64,000 nt of DNA. It comes from CAVYUC01 sp963783085 (GTDB taxonomy: Bacteria > Bacteroidota > Bacteroidia > Bacteroidales > Prolixibacteraceae). Shown here piece after piece: positions 1-7,101 of this stretch; within the stretch, counting starts at the first letter, position 1; each line of letters opens with the position of its first letter. Below the pieces are notes generated by a model. The model was given only the letters and a program-made list of their open reading frames with translations. It had not been told where the DNA came from and made no database searches. The translations under genes were made by a program, and so were the position numbers. The DNA is taken from assembly GCA_963783085.1 (NCBI GenBank), contig CAWAMJ010000019.1, positions 50,478-114,477 of the forward strand, in the 5' to 3' direction.

Positions 1-75
1 AACTGTTGTTTAGTATTTCTGAATGTTTTAATTTTGACCAACTGGTTAAATCAAACAGTTAAACCATTTGATAAA

Positions 76-708
76 ATGAATGAAATAAAAAAAGACAATA
101 CCGAAGAAAAAATCCTGAATGCAGCCCAAACAGTATTTATACAAAAAGGAATGGACGGCGCAAGGATGCAGGAAATTGCAGACGAAGCAGGGATTAACAA
201 AGCACTGCTGCACTATTATTTCCGCACGAAACAAAAACTTTTCGAAGCAATTTTTAAAAAAGTATTCAGTAAAATTCTGCCCAACATCATGGAAATGGTT
301 CACTCCGACTTACCCATTCAGGAAAAGCTGGGAATCTTTATCGAAAATTACATCGACCTTTTGATGAAAAACCCGTTTTTACCCACCTTTATTTTGAAGG
401 AGATGAACAGGGAACCAGAATTTCTTGCATCGGCAATAAAATCAACAGGAATCCATCCGCGGGAAATATTTCTCACGTTCGATAAGGAAATGAAGGCAGG
501 CAACATCCGGGAAATGGATCCGCGCGATTTGATGATAAACATTCTGGGACTGAGCATTTTTCCTTTTGCAGCCAAACCGCTGATGCAAATCATGTTCTTT
601 GATAACGATAAAAAAGCATATAAACAGTTCCTCGAAACACGAAAGAAAACGGTTAAGGATTTTATTCTCAATTCGATTTTGATAAAACCACTGACTACCA
701 ATAAATAA
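76..708 (+). CDS. TetR/AcrR family transcriptional regulator
   Basis: 210-residue one-domain-plus-ligand-domain repressor. The N-terminal TetR helix-turn-helix spans about residues 10-55 and ends in the typical ALLHYYFRTKQKLFEAIF recognition-helix region; the C-terminal two thirds is the variable ligand/dimer domain. The frame is open from a TTG at 34, but the ATG at 76 gives the usual family N-terminus, so I chose it. It sits 38 bases before tolC and reads in the same direction, so it probably represses the exporter operon that follows; the effector is unknown. Family assignment is firm, the regulatory target is inference from position. Confidence 0.9.
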   Translation: MNEIKKDNTEEKILNAAQTVFIQKGMDGARMQEIADEAGINKALLHYYFRTKQKLFEAIFKKVFSKILPNIMEMVHSDLPIQEKLGIFIENYIDLLMKNPFLPTFILKEMNREPEFLASAIKSTGIHPREIFLTFDKEMKAGNIREMDPRDLMINILGLSIFPFAAKPLMQIMFFDNDKKAYKQFLETRKKTVKDFILNSILIKPLTTNK

Positions 709-746
709 CCAGTCGCGGTTTGCAGTAATAAATAAAAAACGTAAAA
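709..746. repeat. degenerate CAGTCGC/GCAGTAATAAA intergenic repeat
   Basis: The gap before tolC contains CAGTCGCGGTTTGCAGTAAT at 711-730, nearly the same as the sequence at 8236-8255 after the last exporter gene and related to 2008-2030 and 3056-3260. It belongs to the first repeat dictionary (words CAGTCGCAGT and GATCAGT) scattered through this operon. Confidence 0.55.
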
Positions 747-2021
747 ATGAAAAAATTGCTGATTATACTATTTCTTCCGGTTCAACTTGTGTTTGCACAA
801 AATACTGTTACACTGGAAGAATGCTATCAACTGGCTCGCGAAAATTACCCCAATCTGAAACAGGCTGAAATCTGGCAGGAAATCACATCCCTTCAAAAAG
901 AAAATGTCAGAACCAGCTACCTTCCGCAGGTCTCCCTCAACGGACAGGCAACTTACCAGTCGGATGTTACGAAAGTAGATATCGCCATGCCGGGAATTTC
1001 AATTCCAACCGTGTCAAAAGACCAGTATAAAGCTTATGCGGAATTCAGGCAAACCATTTGGGACGGAGGATTAACCGCTGCCAACCTGCAACTGGAAGAT
1101 GCAATTTTGAAAAGCAACCTCAGCCAGGTGGAAGTAGAAGTGTACAAACTTAACGAGCAGGTGGCGCAGGCATTTTTTACCGTGCTGGCCATGAACAAAC
1201 AACTGGCGGTGCTCAATGCACAAAAAACAGCGCTGGTAGAACAACTGAAAATGGTGCAGTCGGGCATTCAAAACGAGGTACTCGAAAAATCATCCGCACT
1301 GTCACTTCAGGCTGAAATTATTAACCTCGAACAAAATGAACTGCAGTTGGAAGCCGGAAAAAAAACAGCATTCAAAATGCTTTCCATATTAACAGGAAAA
1401 GATATTTCAGAAGATGATAACCTGAAATTTGCCGGGCCGGTTGCGACTCCCGGAGCAAACCTTTCGCGCCCTGAATTGCAGCTGTTCAAAAATCAGTCGG
1501 CACAACTGGAAACACAAATGAGTTTGCTGGACAAAAGCCGCAATCCGAAAATTTTTGGCTTTGGGCAGGCAGGCTACGGAAAACCGGGTTTAAACATGCT
1601 GAGCGACAAATTCGACAGTTATTATTTGGTTGGACTTGGATTGTCATGGAATATGTTCGACTGGAAAAAAACTTCGCGACAAAAACAAGTGCTGCAATTG
1701 CAGCAGGAAACGGTTCAGCACCAGGAAGAAACGTTCGAACAAAATATGAATTTGCTTCTGGCACAACAATCGGCGCAAATTGACAAGCTGCAAAAAATGC
1801 TGAAAAAAGATGCCCAATTGGTGGAATTGAAAACAGAAATCACAAAAACCACTGCCACGAAATTGAAAAGCGGAACGATTAATTCAGCCGATTACGTGCG
1901 TGATTTACAGGCGGAAACAGTGGCGAAAATTAATCGTGAATTACATCAGATTCAACTCAACGAGAGCAAAGAAAAATACCGGATAATTCAAGGGAAAGCG
2001 ATTGGTGATCAGTCGCAGTAG
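747..2021 (+). CDS. TolC-family outer membrane efflux protein
   Basis: 424 residues with a signal peptide (cleavage expected after VFAQ, about residue 18) and two outer-membrane-efflux repeats rich in coiled-coil heptads, the usual size for Bacteroidota TolC homologues. It forms the trimeric outer-membrane/periplasmic channel of a tripartite exporter. The next genes encode the adaptor, two ATPases and two permeases, so it should serve this ABC exporter. Odd: the last codons (gat cag tcg cag tag, residues DQSQ) are made of the GATCAGTCGCAGT repeat found between the operon's genes, so the C-terminus has been overwritten or extended by the repeat. Confidence 0.9.
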   Translation: MKKLLIILFLPVQLVFAQNTVTLEECYQLARENYPNLKQAEIWQEITSLQKENVRTSYLPQVSLNGQATYQSDVTKVDIAMPGISIPTVSKDQYKAYAEFRQTIWDGGLTAANLQLEDAILKSNLSQVEVEVYKLNEQVAQAFFTVLAMNKQLAVLNAQKTALVEQLKMVQSGIQNEVLEKSSALSLQAEIINLEQNELQLEAGKKTAFKMLSILTGKDISEDDNLKFAGPVATPGANLSRPELQLFKNQSAQLETQMSLLDKSRNPKIFGFGQAGYGKPGLNMLSDKFDSYYLVGLGLSWNMFDWKKTSRQKQVLQLQQETVQHQEETFEQNMNLLLAQQSAQIDKLQKMLKKDAQLVELKTEITKTTATKLKSGTINSADYVRDLQAETVAKINRELHQIQLNESKEKYRIIQGKAIGDQSQ

Positions 2022-2032
2022 GCAGTAGAGAC
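2004..2032 (+). repeat. GATCAGTCGCAGTAGGCAGTA repeat copy across tolC stop
   Basis: Repeat words GGTGATCAGTCGCAGT and GGCAGTA run through the tolC stop codon. The same string with one change occurs at 8231-8253, after the last permease gene. It is part of the first repeat dictionary of this operon. Confidence 0.65.
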
Positions 2033-2182
2033 ACATTTCCGTGCGTTTTTGTATGCAATAACAAAAAAAGATCAAACGAATATCCATGATATTATCAGAA
2101 AATACATCAAAGCGAATCGCCTTCGAACACGGAGGAACAAAGGGGATTGAATTAATTTTTATGAAACAATAAATATCAAACA

Positions 2183-3070
2183 ATGAAATACAAAATTCTA
2201 ATTTTCGTTTTTGCCGCCCTCCTTTTCGGGTGCAACACCAACGAGGAAAAATCGGATGCATACGGAAACTTTGAGGCCGACCCGGTGATTATTTCTTCAG
2301 AAACATCTGGTAAAATCGTTCAGTTGAACGTGGAAAAAGGACAAAAAATTGATTCCGGTTTTGTGGCTGCGATAATCGACACGGTTCAAACGGCATTGAA
2401 GCTTCAGCAAATTGAGGCACAAAAAGCAGCGGTTAGCGTCAGGCGCCAGTCCATTCAATCGCAAATCGATGTTTTTGAAGAACAGATTAAAAACCTGAAA
2501 ACCAATGAAGAACGGGTTTCGAAAATGCTGGAAAACGAGGCTGCCACACAAAAACAACTCGATGATATCACCGGGCAAATCGATGTGCTTAAAAAACAAA
2601 TTGCCAGCACCCGCACGCAATTTACATCGGTTAACAAAGAACTGGAGGTGCTGCAAACGCAAATGGCTGCAACCCGTGATTTGCTCGAGCGCGGCATAGT
2701 AAAGTCGCCTGCAGCCGGCACCATTTTGGAAACTTATGTGGAACAGGGTGAACTGGCGAATCCGGGAAAACCGCTGTTCAAAGTGGCCGGTCTCAACCCG
2801 CTGACCCTGAAAGTTTATGTGAGTGGCGCACAATTGCCGCAGGTAAAATACGGACAAGAAGTAGAGGTTCTGGTTGATAAAAATGCGAATGAAAAACAGT
2901 CGTTTAACGGAAAAATCACATGGATATCGCCGGAGGCTGAGTTCACGCCTAAAATCATTCAAACAAAAGAAGAACGGGTAAAACTGGTTTATGCAGTAAA
3001 AGTGGAAGTTCCGAATGATGGCACGCTGAAGATTGGAATGCCGGGGGAAGTTAGTTGGCAGTCGCAGTGA
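2183..3070 (+). CDS. HlyD/YbhG-type periplasmic adaptor lipoprotein
   Basis: 295 residues. The signal peptide ends in a lipobox (LLFGC, Cys17), so it is an inner-membrane-anchored lipoprotein rather than a transmembrane protein. Order: biotinyl-lipoyl-like half (about 35-65), long alpha-helical hairpin (about 70-165), second lipoyl half (about 170-200), beta-barrel domain ending in the KIGMPGEVSW motif typical of the family. It links the ABC permeases to the TolC channel. The last four residues (WQSQ) are encoded by the intergenic repeat CAGTCGCAGTGA, like the end of the upstream tolC. A 161-base gap separates it from tolC. Confidence 0.9.
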   Translation: MKYKILIFVFAALLFGCNTNEEKSDAYGNFEADPVIISSETSGKIVQLNVEKGQKIDSGFVAAIIDTVQTALKLQQIEAQKAAVSVRRQSIQSQIDVFEEQIKNLKTNEERVSKMLENEAATQKQLDDITGQIDVLKKQIASTRTQFTSVNKELEVLQTQMAATRDLLERGIVKSPAAGTILETYVEQGELANPGKPLFKVAGLNPLTLKVYVSGAQLPQVKYGQEVEVLVDKNANEKQSFNGKITWISPEAEFTPKIIQTKEERVKLVYAVKVEVPNDGTLKIGMPGEVSWQSQ

Positions 3071-3260
3071 ACAGTCGCAGTGATCAGTGATCAGTTGCAG
3101 TGATCAGTGATCAGTTGCAGTGATCAGTGATCAGTTGCAGTGATCAGTGATCAGTCGCAGTGATCAGTGATCAGTCGCAGTGATCAGTGATCAGTCGCAG
3201 TGATCAGTGAAAAGTGCAGTGATCAGTGAAAAGTCTCGGGATCAGTGGCAGTGACCAGTG
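3056..3260 (+). repeat. 20-bp tandem array, left arm of an inverted repeat around a four-helix-bundle gene
   Basis: The unit TGATCAGTGATCAGTTGCAG repeats with exact 20-base period from 3081 to 3200 (six copies), with degenerate units on both sides. The first three full units carry TTGCAG, the next three TCGCAG. There are no spacers, so it is not a CRISPR. The reverse complement of the same sequence lies at 3671-3700, on the other side of the 3297-3671 gene. The array begins inside the hlyD stop region. Confidence 0.9.
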
Positions 3261-3296
3261 AGTAATTTGAAATTAATAACTTTTATAGTTAACATT

Positions 3297-3671
3297 ATGG
3301 ATTTTAGAGATTTACACGTTTACAAAAAAGCATTTAAACTGGCTATGGAGATTTTTGAAATTTCCAAAACATTTCCCAAGGAAGAGAAGTATTCGTTAAC
3401 AGATCAAATCAGACGTTCTTCCCGATCAACCTGCAGCAATGTCGCAGAAGCTTACCGAAAAAGAAATTATCCGAAGCATTTTAAAAGTAAACTCACGGAT
3501 TCGGACGGTGAAAATAGTGAAACATTGGTTTGGCTTGAGTTTGCTTATGCATGTAAATACATCGAAGAAGCTGGTTTCAAAAAATTCGAGGCTGAAACTC
3601 AGGAAATCAGCAAACTCATCAATTACATGATTTTAAATCCCGGAAAATTCGGAAGCAGCACGGATATTTAA
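3297..3671 (+). CDS. four helix bundle protein (23S rRNA IVS protein / Avd-like)
   Basis: 124 residues, all alpha-helical. Family marks are MDFRDLHVYKKAFKL at the N-terminus, the FPKEEKYSLTDQIRRSS block and the SNVAEAYRKRNY block. The ATG at 3297 is chosen over a GTG at 3258 because family members start with an F-x-x-L-x-V-(Y/W) motif. Relatives are encoded inside 23S rRNA intervening sequences, or as the Avd accessory subunit of diversity-generating retroelements; the free-standing versions have no established function. The gene lies between hlyD and an ABC ATPase gene where no exporter subunit is expected, and opposite-facing repeat arms flank it (3056-3260 and 3671-3700), suggesting it is an insert. 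About 30 % similar by eye to the second copy at 6701. Confidence 0.85.
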   Translation: MDFRDLHVYKKAFKLAMEIFEISKTFPKEEKYSLTDQIRRSSRSTCSNVAEAYRKRNYPKHFKSKLTDSDGENSETLVWLEFAYACKYIEEAGFKKFEAETQEISKLINYMILNPGKFGSSTDI

Positions 3672-3700
3672 CTGATCACTGCGACTGATCACTGATCACT
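3671..3700 (-). repeat. inverted arm of the GATCAGT repeat
   Basis: Read on the minus strand this is AGTGATCAGTGATCAGTCGC followed by AGTGATCAGT, the same unit as the array at 3081-3200. It begins at the stop codon of the four-helix-bundle gene and ends six bases before the ATPase ATG at 3707. With the upstream array it makes an inverted repeat enclosing the gene. Confidence 0.85.
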
Positions 3701-3706
3701 AAAAAA

Positions 3707-4603
3707 ATGATACGAATAAACAAAATATCAAAATCCTACTCCGAAACACAGGCATTAAACAAAATTTCGCTTGAAGTAAACAAAGGCGAACTTTTCGGAC
3801 TTATTGGCCCGGATGGCGCAGGAAAAACCACATTGATGCGGATTCTGATGACACTGATTCTGCCCAATTCAGGCGAGGCAAAAATGGATGGCCTGGATGT
3901 GGTTAAAGATTTCAAAAAAATAAGGCGCATTGTGGGTTACATGCCAGGACGTTTTTCGTTGTACCAGGATTTGAGCGTGGAAGAGAATCTGGATTTTTTT
4001 GCCACCGTTTTTGGAACAACAGTGAAAGAAAATTACGACCTCATCCGCGACATTTACCACCAGATTGAGCCATTTAAAACCCGTCGGGCCGGGCAACTTT
4101 CGGGTGGAATGAAACAAAAACTGGCACTTTCCTGCGCACTCATTCACAAACCAAAAATACTGGTGCTCGACGAGCCAACTACCGGCGTAGACGCAGTTTC
4201 CCGAAAGGAATTCTGGGAAATGCTGAAAAAACTGCAGGAAAAAGAAATTACAATTCTGGTTTCTACTCCTTATATGGACGAAGCAAACCTGTGCGACCGC
4301 GTGGCGCTGATCCAGAAAGGGGAAATTCTGGATGTGGATTCCCCGGCAGGAATTACCGGAAAATTTCCCCGGAAAATCATCCGGGTGCGTTCCGGTGAAA
4401 TGTTCAGGTTGATAAACGATTTGAGGGCTTATGAAAAAGCAGAATCGGTGTTTGCCTTCGGTCAATTCGCACATTTTACGGGTGTTGACGACGATGTGGA
4501 AACCGGCGAACTGGATTCCTACCTTCAAAAGAAAAACCATACAAATGTGGTGGTGGAAGAGATTGAACCTGGTATTGAGGATGTGTTTATGGGATTAATG
4601 TGA
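3707..4603 (+). CDS. ABC transporter ATP-binding protein (first of two)
   Basis: 298 residues: one ABC ATPase domain plus a C-terminal extension. Walker A GPDGAGKTT (34-42), signature LSGGMKQKLA, Walker B ILVLDEPTTGVD. It energises the exporter with the ABC-2 permeases downstream; in the YbhF family the two ATPases are fused, here they are separate genes. Odd: the switch (H-loop) position reads VSTPYMDEA, with Pro where the partner ATPase has His (VTTHYMDEA), so this subunit may be catalytically weak. Substrate unknown; drug, cation or lipid export are the usual roles of the family. Confidence 0.9.
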   Translation: MIRINKISKSYSETQALNKISLEVNKGELFGLIGPDGAGKTTLMRILMTLILPNSGEAKMDGLDVVKDFKKIRRIVGYMPGRFSLYQDLSVEENLDFFATVFGTTVKENYDLIRDIYHQIEPFKTRRAGQLSGGMKQKLALSCALIHKPKILVLDEPTTGVDAVSRKEFWEMLKKLQEKEITILVSTPYMDEANLCDRVALIQKGEILDVDSPAGITGKFPRKIIRVRSGEMFRLINDLRAYEKAESVFAFGQFAHFTGVDDDVETGELDSYLQKKNHTNVVVEEIEPGIEDVFMGLM

Positions 4604-4606
4604 AAC

Positions 4607-4670
4607 AGCTTCAAGTTTCAAGCTACGAGCTTCAAGCGGCTTGAAGCTTGGGGCTTGAAGCTTGAAGCTA
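4607..4670. repeat. AGCTTCAAG/CTTGAAGCT hairpin without a gene
   Basis: Left half is built of GCTTCAAG words (AGCTTCAAGTTTCAAGCT), right half of the complementary CTTGAAGC words (CTTGAAGCTTGAAGCT), meeting near CAAGCGGCTTG at about 4635. The gap between the two ATPase genes therefore folds back on itself. It belongs to the second repeat dictionary of this operon (words built on AGCT) and resembles the arms at 6611-6664 and 7057-7094, but no gene lies inside. Confidence 0.8.
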
Positions 4671-4676
4671 TTAAAA

Positions 4677-5396
4677 ATGGAAAAAATTATAACAGTAAAA
4701 AACCTGGTTAAAAAATTTGGTTCCTTCACCGCCAACGACCACCTCACATTCAATGTGTACAAAGGCGAGATTTTTGGTTTTCTGGGGGCGAATGGTGCCG
4801 GAAAAACAACGGCAATACGGATATTATGCGGCCTCTCCTCTCCTACTTCGGGGGAATTGAACGTGGCCGGTTTTGATGTGTACCGTGAAACGGAAAAAAT
4901 AAAAAAGAACATCGGGTACATGAGCCAGAAATTTTCATTATACGAAGATTTGACCGTGGCTGAAAACATTCAACTTTATGCAGGTATTTATGGGATTTCG
5001 CCTAAAAAACGAAAAGAAAAAATGGCGGAACTACTGAAAAAACTGGAAATGGAAAATGCCAAAAACAAGCTGATTGCCAGTCTGCCACTTGGTTGGAAGC
5101 AGAAACTGGCATTTTCGGTGGCAGTATTTCACGATCCAAAAATTGTGTTCCTCGATGAGCCAACCGGCGGCGTAGACCCGGTAACACGGCGCAAATTCTG
5201 GGACTTAATTTATGAAGCCGCCCATAATGGGATTACAATTTTCGTAACCACACATTATATGGACGAAGCCGAATACTGCGATCGCGTATCGATTATGGAA
5301 GCAGGAAAAATTGAAGCGCTGGATACGCCTGTGAAACTGAAGAGAAAATACCATGCTGAGAATATGGACGAAGTGTTTTTGAAAATTGCAAGATAG
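4677..5396 (+). CDS. ABC transporter ATP-binding protein (second of two)
   Basis: 239 residues, a single ABC ATPase domain. Walker A GANGAGKTT (37-45), Walker B IVFLDEPTGGVDP, H-loop His in VTTHYMDEAEYCDR. The signature is LPLGWKQKLA instead of LSGGxxQ, a variant common in DrrA/YbhF-type ATPases. The ATG at 4677 (MEKIITVKNLVK) is preferred over a TTG at 4662 that lies in the repeat. It should pair with the preceding ATPase, whose H-loop is degenerate, as an asymmetric dimer: this one supplies the intact H-loop, the other the canonical signature. Confidence 0.9.
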   Translation: MEKIITVKNLVKKFGSFTANDHLTFNVYKGEIFGFLGANGAGKTTAIRILCGLSSPTSGELNVAGFDVYRETEKIKKNIGYMSQKFSLYEDLTVAENIQLYAGIYGISPKKRKEKMAELLKKLEMENAKNKLIASLPLGWKQKLAFSVAVFHDPKIVFLDEPTGGVDPVTRRKFWDLIYEAAHNGITIFVTTHYMDEAEYCDRVSIMEAGKIEALDTPVKLKRKYHAENMDEVFLKIAR

Positions 5397-5492
5397 CTGC
5401 AAGCCGCAAGCTTCAAGCCGCAAGTAACAATAACTTGCAGCTTGGCAGCTTGCAGCTTGGAGCTTGGAGCTTGTGGCTTGGAGCTTCGAGCT
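5395..5492. repeat. GCAAGC/GCTTGC hairpin without a gene
   Basis: Left half AGCTGCAAGCCGCAAGCTTC and right half of CTTGCAGCTTGG words are complementary around an 8-base spacer (TAACAATA, near 5425). It fills almost the whole gap between the second ATPase and the first permease. Same word family as 4607-4670 and the arms around the 6701 gene. Confidence 0.8.
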
Positions 5493-5505
5493 AAAATCTA
5501 AAAAA

Positions 5506-6612
5506 ATGAAACAACTAAAATCTTTCATAAAAAAAGAATTCTTCCACATTTTTCGCGACACGCGGACGATGCTGATTTTGTTCGGAATTCCGGTTGCACA
5601 GTTGCTGATTTTCGGAACGGTGATCAAGAATGAAATCCAGGATGTGCATATTGCCGTGTACGACCAGTCGAAAGATGAAGCCACACAAACAATTACCACC
5701 AAATTATTATCATCAGGGTATTTTATACTCGATGAAAACCTCGAAAACACAAGCGATGTAGAAGAAATATTCAAAAAAGGAACAGTAAAAGAAGTGGTTG
5801 TTTTTGGGCGCAATTTCGGTGAAAAACTAATGAAAGAAGGCACCGCCGATGTACAACTGATTGCCGACGCTTCTGATCCGAATATGGCGCGGCTGGTGAT
5901 TTCGTACACCAAAGGAATTATGAACGATTATATCCGGAAAATGAATCCAAACATGCAGGCGCCAATGCAAATCCAGCCCGAAGTCCGCATGTATTATAAT
6001 GAAGAAATGAAAAGCGCCTACATGTTTGTGCCGGGGGTAATGGCGCTCATATTAATGCTCATTTCTGCCATGATGACTTCAATTTCCATCACCCGCGAAA
6101 AAGAGCTGGGAACGATGGAAGTTCTTCTGGTTTCTCCGCTGCGGCCTGTACAAATTATTGCGGGAAAGGTGATTCCCTATTTATTACTTTCCATCGCCAA
6201 CGCATTTGTTATTGTTTTCATCGGCCATTTTATTTTTGGAGTACCTGTTACCGGAAGCTTTATTTTACTCATGCTCGAAACCATATTGTTTATTCTGATG
6301 GCGCTGTGCCTGGGAATTCTGATTTCCACTGCTGCAAAAAACCAGATGGTGGCTATGTTTATTTCAATGATCGCACTGATGCTGCCCACTATCATTTTGT
6401 CGGGATTTATTTTCCCTATTGAAAATATGCCGGAAGTGTTGCAATGGCTCAGCCACATTATGCCCGCCCGCTGGTTTATTACCATCATCCGCGGAATCAT
6501 GCTGAAAGGAGTTGGAATTATGTATGTTTGGAAAGAGACGTTGATTTTGATTGGGATGACGTTGTTTTTTGTGGCGGTGAGTGTGAGGAAGTTTAAGATA
6601 AGATTGGAATAG
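5506..6612 (+). CDS. ABC-2 type permease (first of two)
   Basis: 368 residues. One transmembrane helix near the N-terminus (about 20-40), a large periplasmic domain (about 45-175), then five hydrophobic segments with the ABC-2 signature region EKELGTMEVLLVSPLRP before the second membrane block. Architecture matches YbhS/YbhR-type permeases. The ATG at 5506 follows the repeat; the frame is open further upstream only through repeat sequence. It should form a heterodimer with the permease at 7102. Confidence 0.9.
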   Translation: MKQLKSFIKKEFFHIFRDTRTMLILFGIPVAQLLIFGTVIKNEIQDVHIAVYDQSKDEATQTITTKLLSSGYFILDENLENTSDVEEIFKKGTVKEVVVFGRNFGEKLMKEGTADVQLIADASDPNMARLVISYTKGIMNDYIRKMNPNMQAPMQIQPEVRMYYNEEMKSAYMFVPGVMALILMLISAMMTSISITREKELGTMEVLLVSPLRPVQIIAGKVIPYLLLSIANAFVIVFIGHFIFGVPVTGSFILLMLETILFILMALCLGILISTAAKNQMVAMFISMIALMLPTIILSGFIFPIENMPEVLQWLSHIMPARWFITIIRGIMLKGVGIMYVWKETLILIGMTLFFVAVSVRKFKIRLE

Positions 6613-6664
6613 CTGTGAGCTGCAAGCTGAGAGCTGAGAGCTGCCAGCTGCGAGCTACGAGCTT
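6611..6664 (+). repeat. AGCT-word repeat, left arm around second four-helix-bundle gene
   Basis: Words GAGCTGCAAGCTGAGAGCTG and CAGCTGCGAGCTACGAGCTT follow directly on the permease stop. The reverse complement of its right end (GAGCTACGAGCTGCGAG, with the two words swapped in order) is found at 7057-7094 beyond the four-helix-bundle gene. Confidence 0.75.
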
Positions 6665-6700
6665 AATGATTCAAAATATTTATAACAAAAAAATAACAAA

Positions 6701-7051
6701 ATGAAAAACTTTAAAAATCTGAAGGTGTGGCAAAAAGGAATTGACTTAGTAGTTGAAACGTATACTAAAATCGGGAATTTTCCCAAAGAAGAATTATATG
6801 GATTAACCAGCCAAATCAAACGTTCTGCTATTTCTATTCCATCAAATATTGCGGAAGGTTCCGGAAGAGGAAGTGATAAAGATTTTAATCGATTTTTGGA
6901 TGTCGCCCTCGGATCATCTTTCGAATTGGAAACTCAACTGATTATTGCCAACAGGCTCAAATTTGTGAATGATGACGATTTTTCGTCGTTAGCTGAACAA
7001 ATTGATGAAGAACAAAAAATGATTATAGGATTACAGAAAAAATTAAAATAA
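6701..7051 (+). CDS. four helix bundle protein (second copy of the family)
   Basis: 116 residues. Family motifs: FKNLKVWQKGIDLV at the N-terminus, FPKEELYGLTSQIKRSA, and ISIPSNIAEGSGRGSDKDF, the classic IVS-protein/Avd signature. It lies between the two permease genes in the operon's direction, inside inverted AGCT-word arms (6611-6664 and 7057-7094). It is a divergent paralogue of the 3297 gene, not a recent duplicate. The two genes sit in different repeat families but in the same type of structure. Cellular role unknown; no reverse transcriptase or variable repeat is visible nearby. Confidence 0.9.
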   Translation: MKNFKNLKVWQKGIDLVVETYTKIGNFPKEELYGLTSQIKRSAISIPSNIAEGSGRGSDKDFNRFLDVALGSSFELETQLIIANRLKFVNDDDFSSLAEQIDEEQKMIIGLQKKLK

Positions 7052-7056
7052 AACAT

Positions 7057-7094
7057 AGCTTGAGGCTCGAGGCTCGCAGCTCGTAGCTCATAGC
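7057..7094 (-). repeat. inverted arm of the AGCT-word repeat
   Basis: On the minus strand it reads GCTATGAGCTACGAGCTGCG then AGCCTCGAGCC, matching words of the 6611-6664 arm. It fills the gap between the four-helix-bundle gene and the second permease ATG at 7102. Confidence 0.75.
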
Positions 7095-7101
7095 AAATAT
7101 C

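Noticed and set aside
3081..3220. 20-bp tandem repeat as a CRISPR array
   Set aside because: Units abut directly with no unique spacers, and no cas genes are near.
3297..7051. Four-helix-bundle genes as part of a diversity-generating retroelement
   Set aside because: No reverse transcriptase, template repeat or variable repeat is present in the window; only the Avd-like fold is shared.
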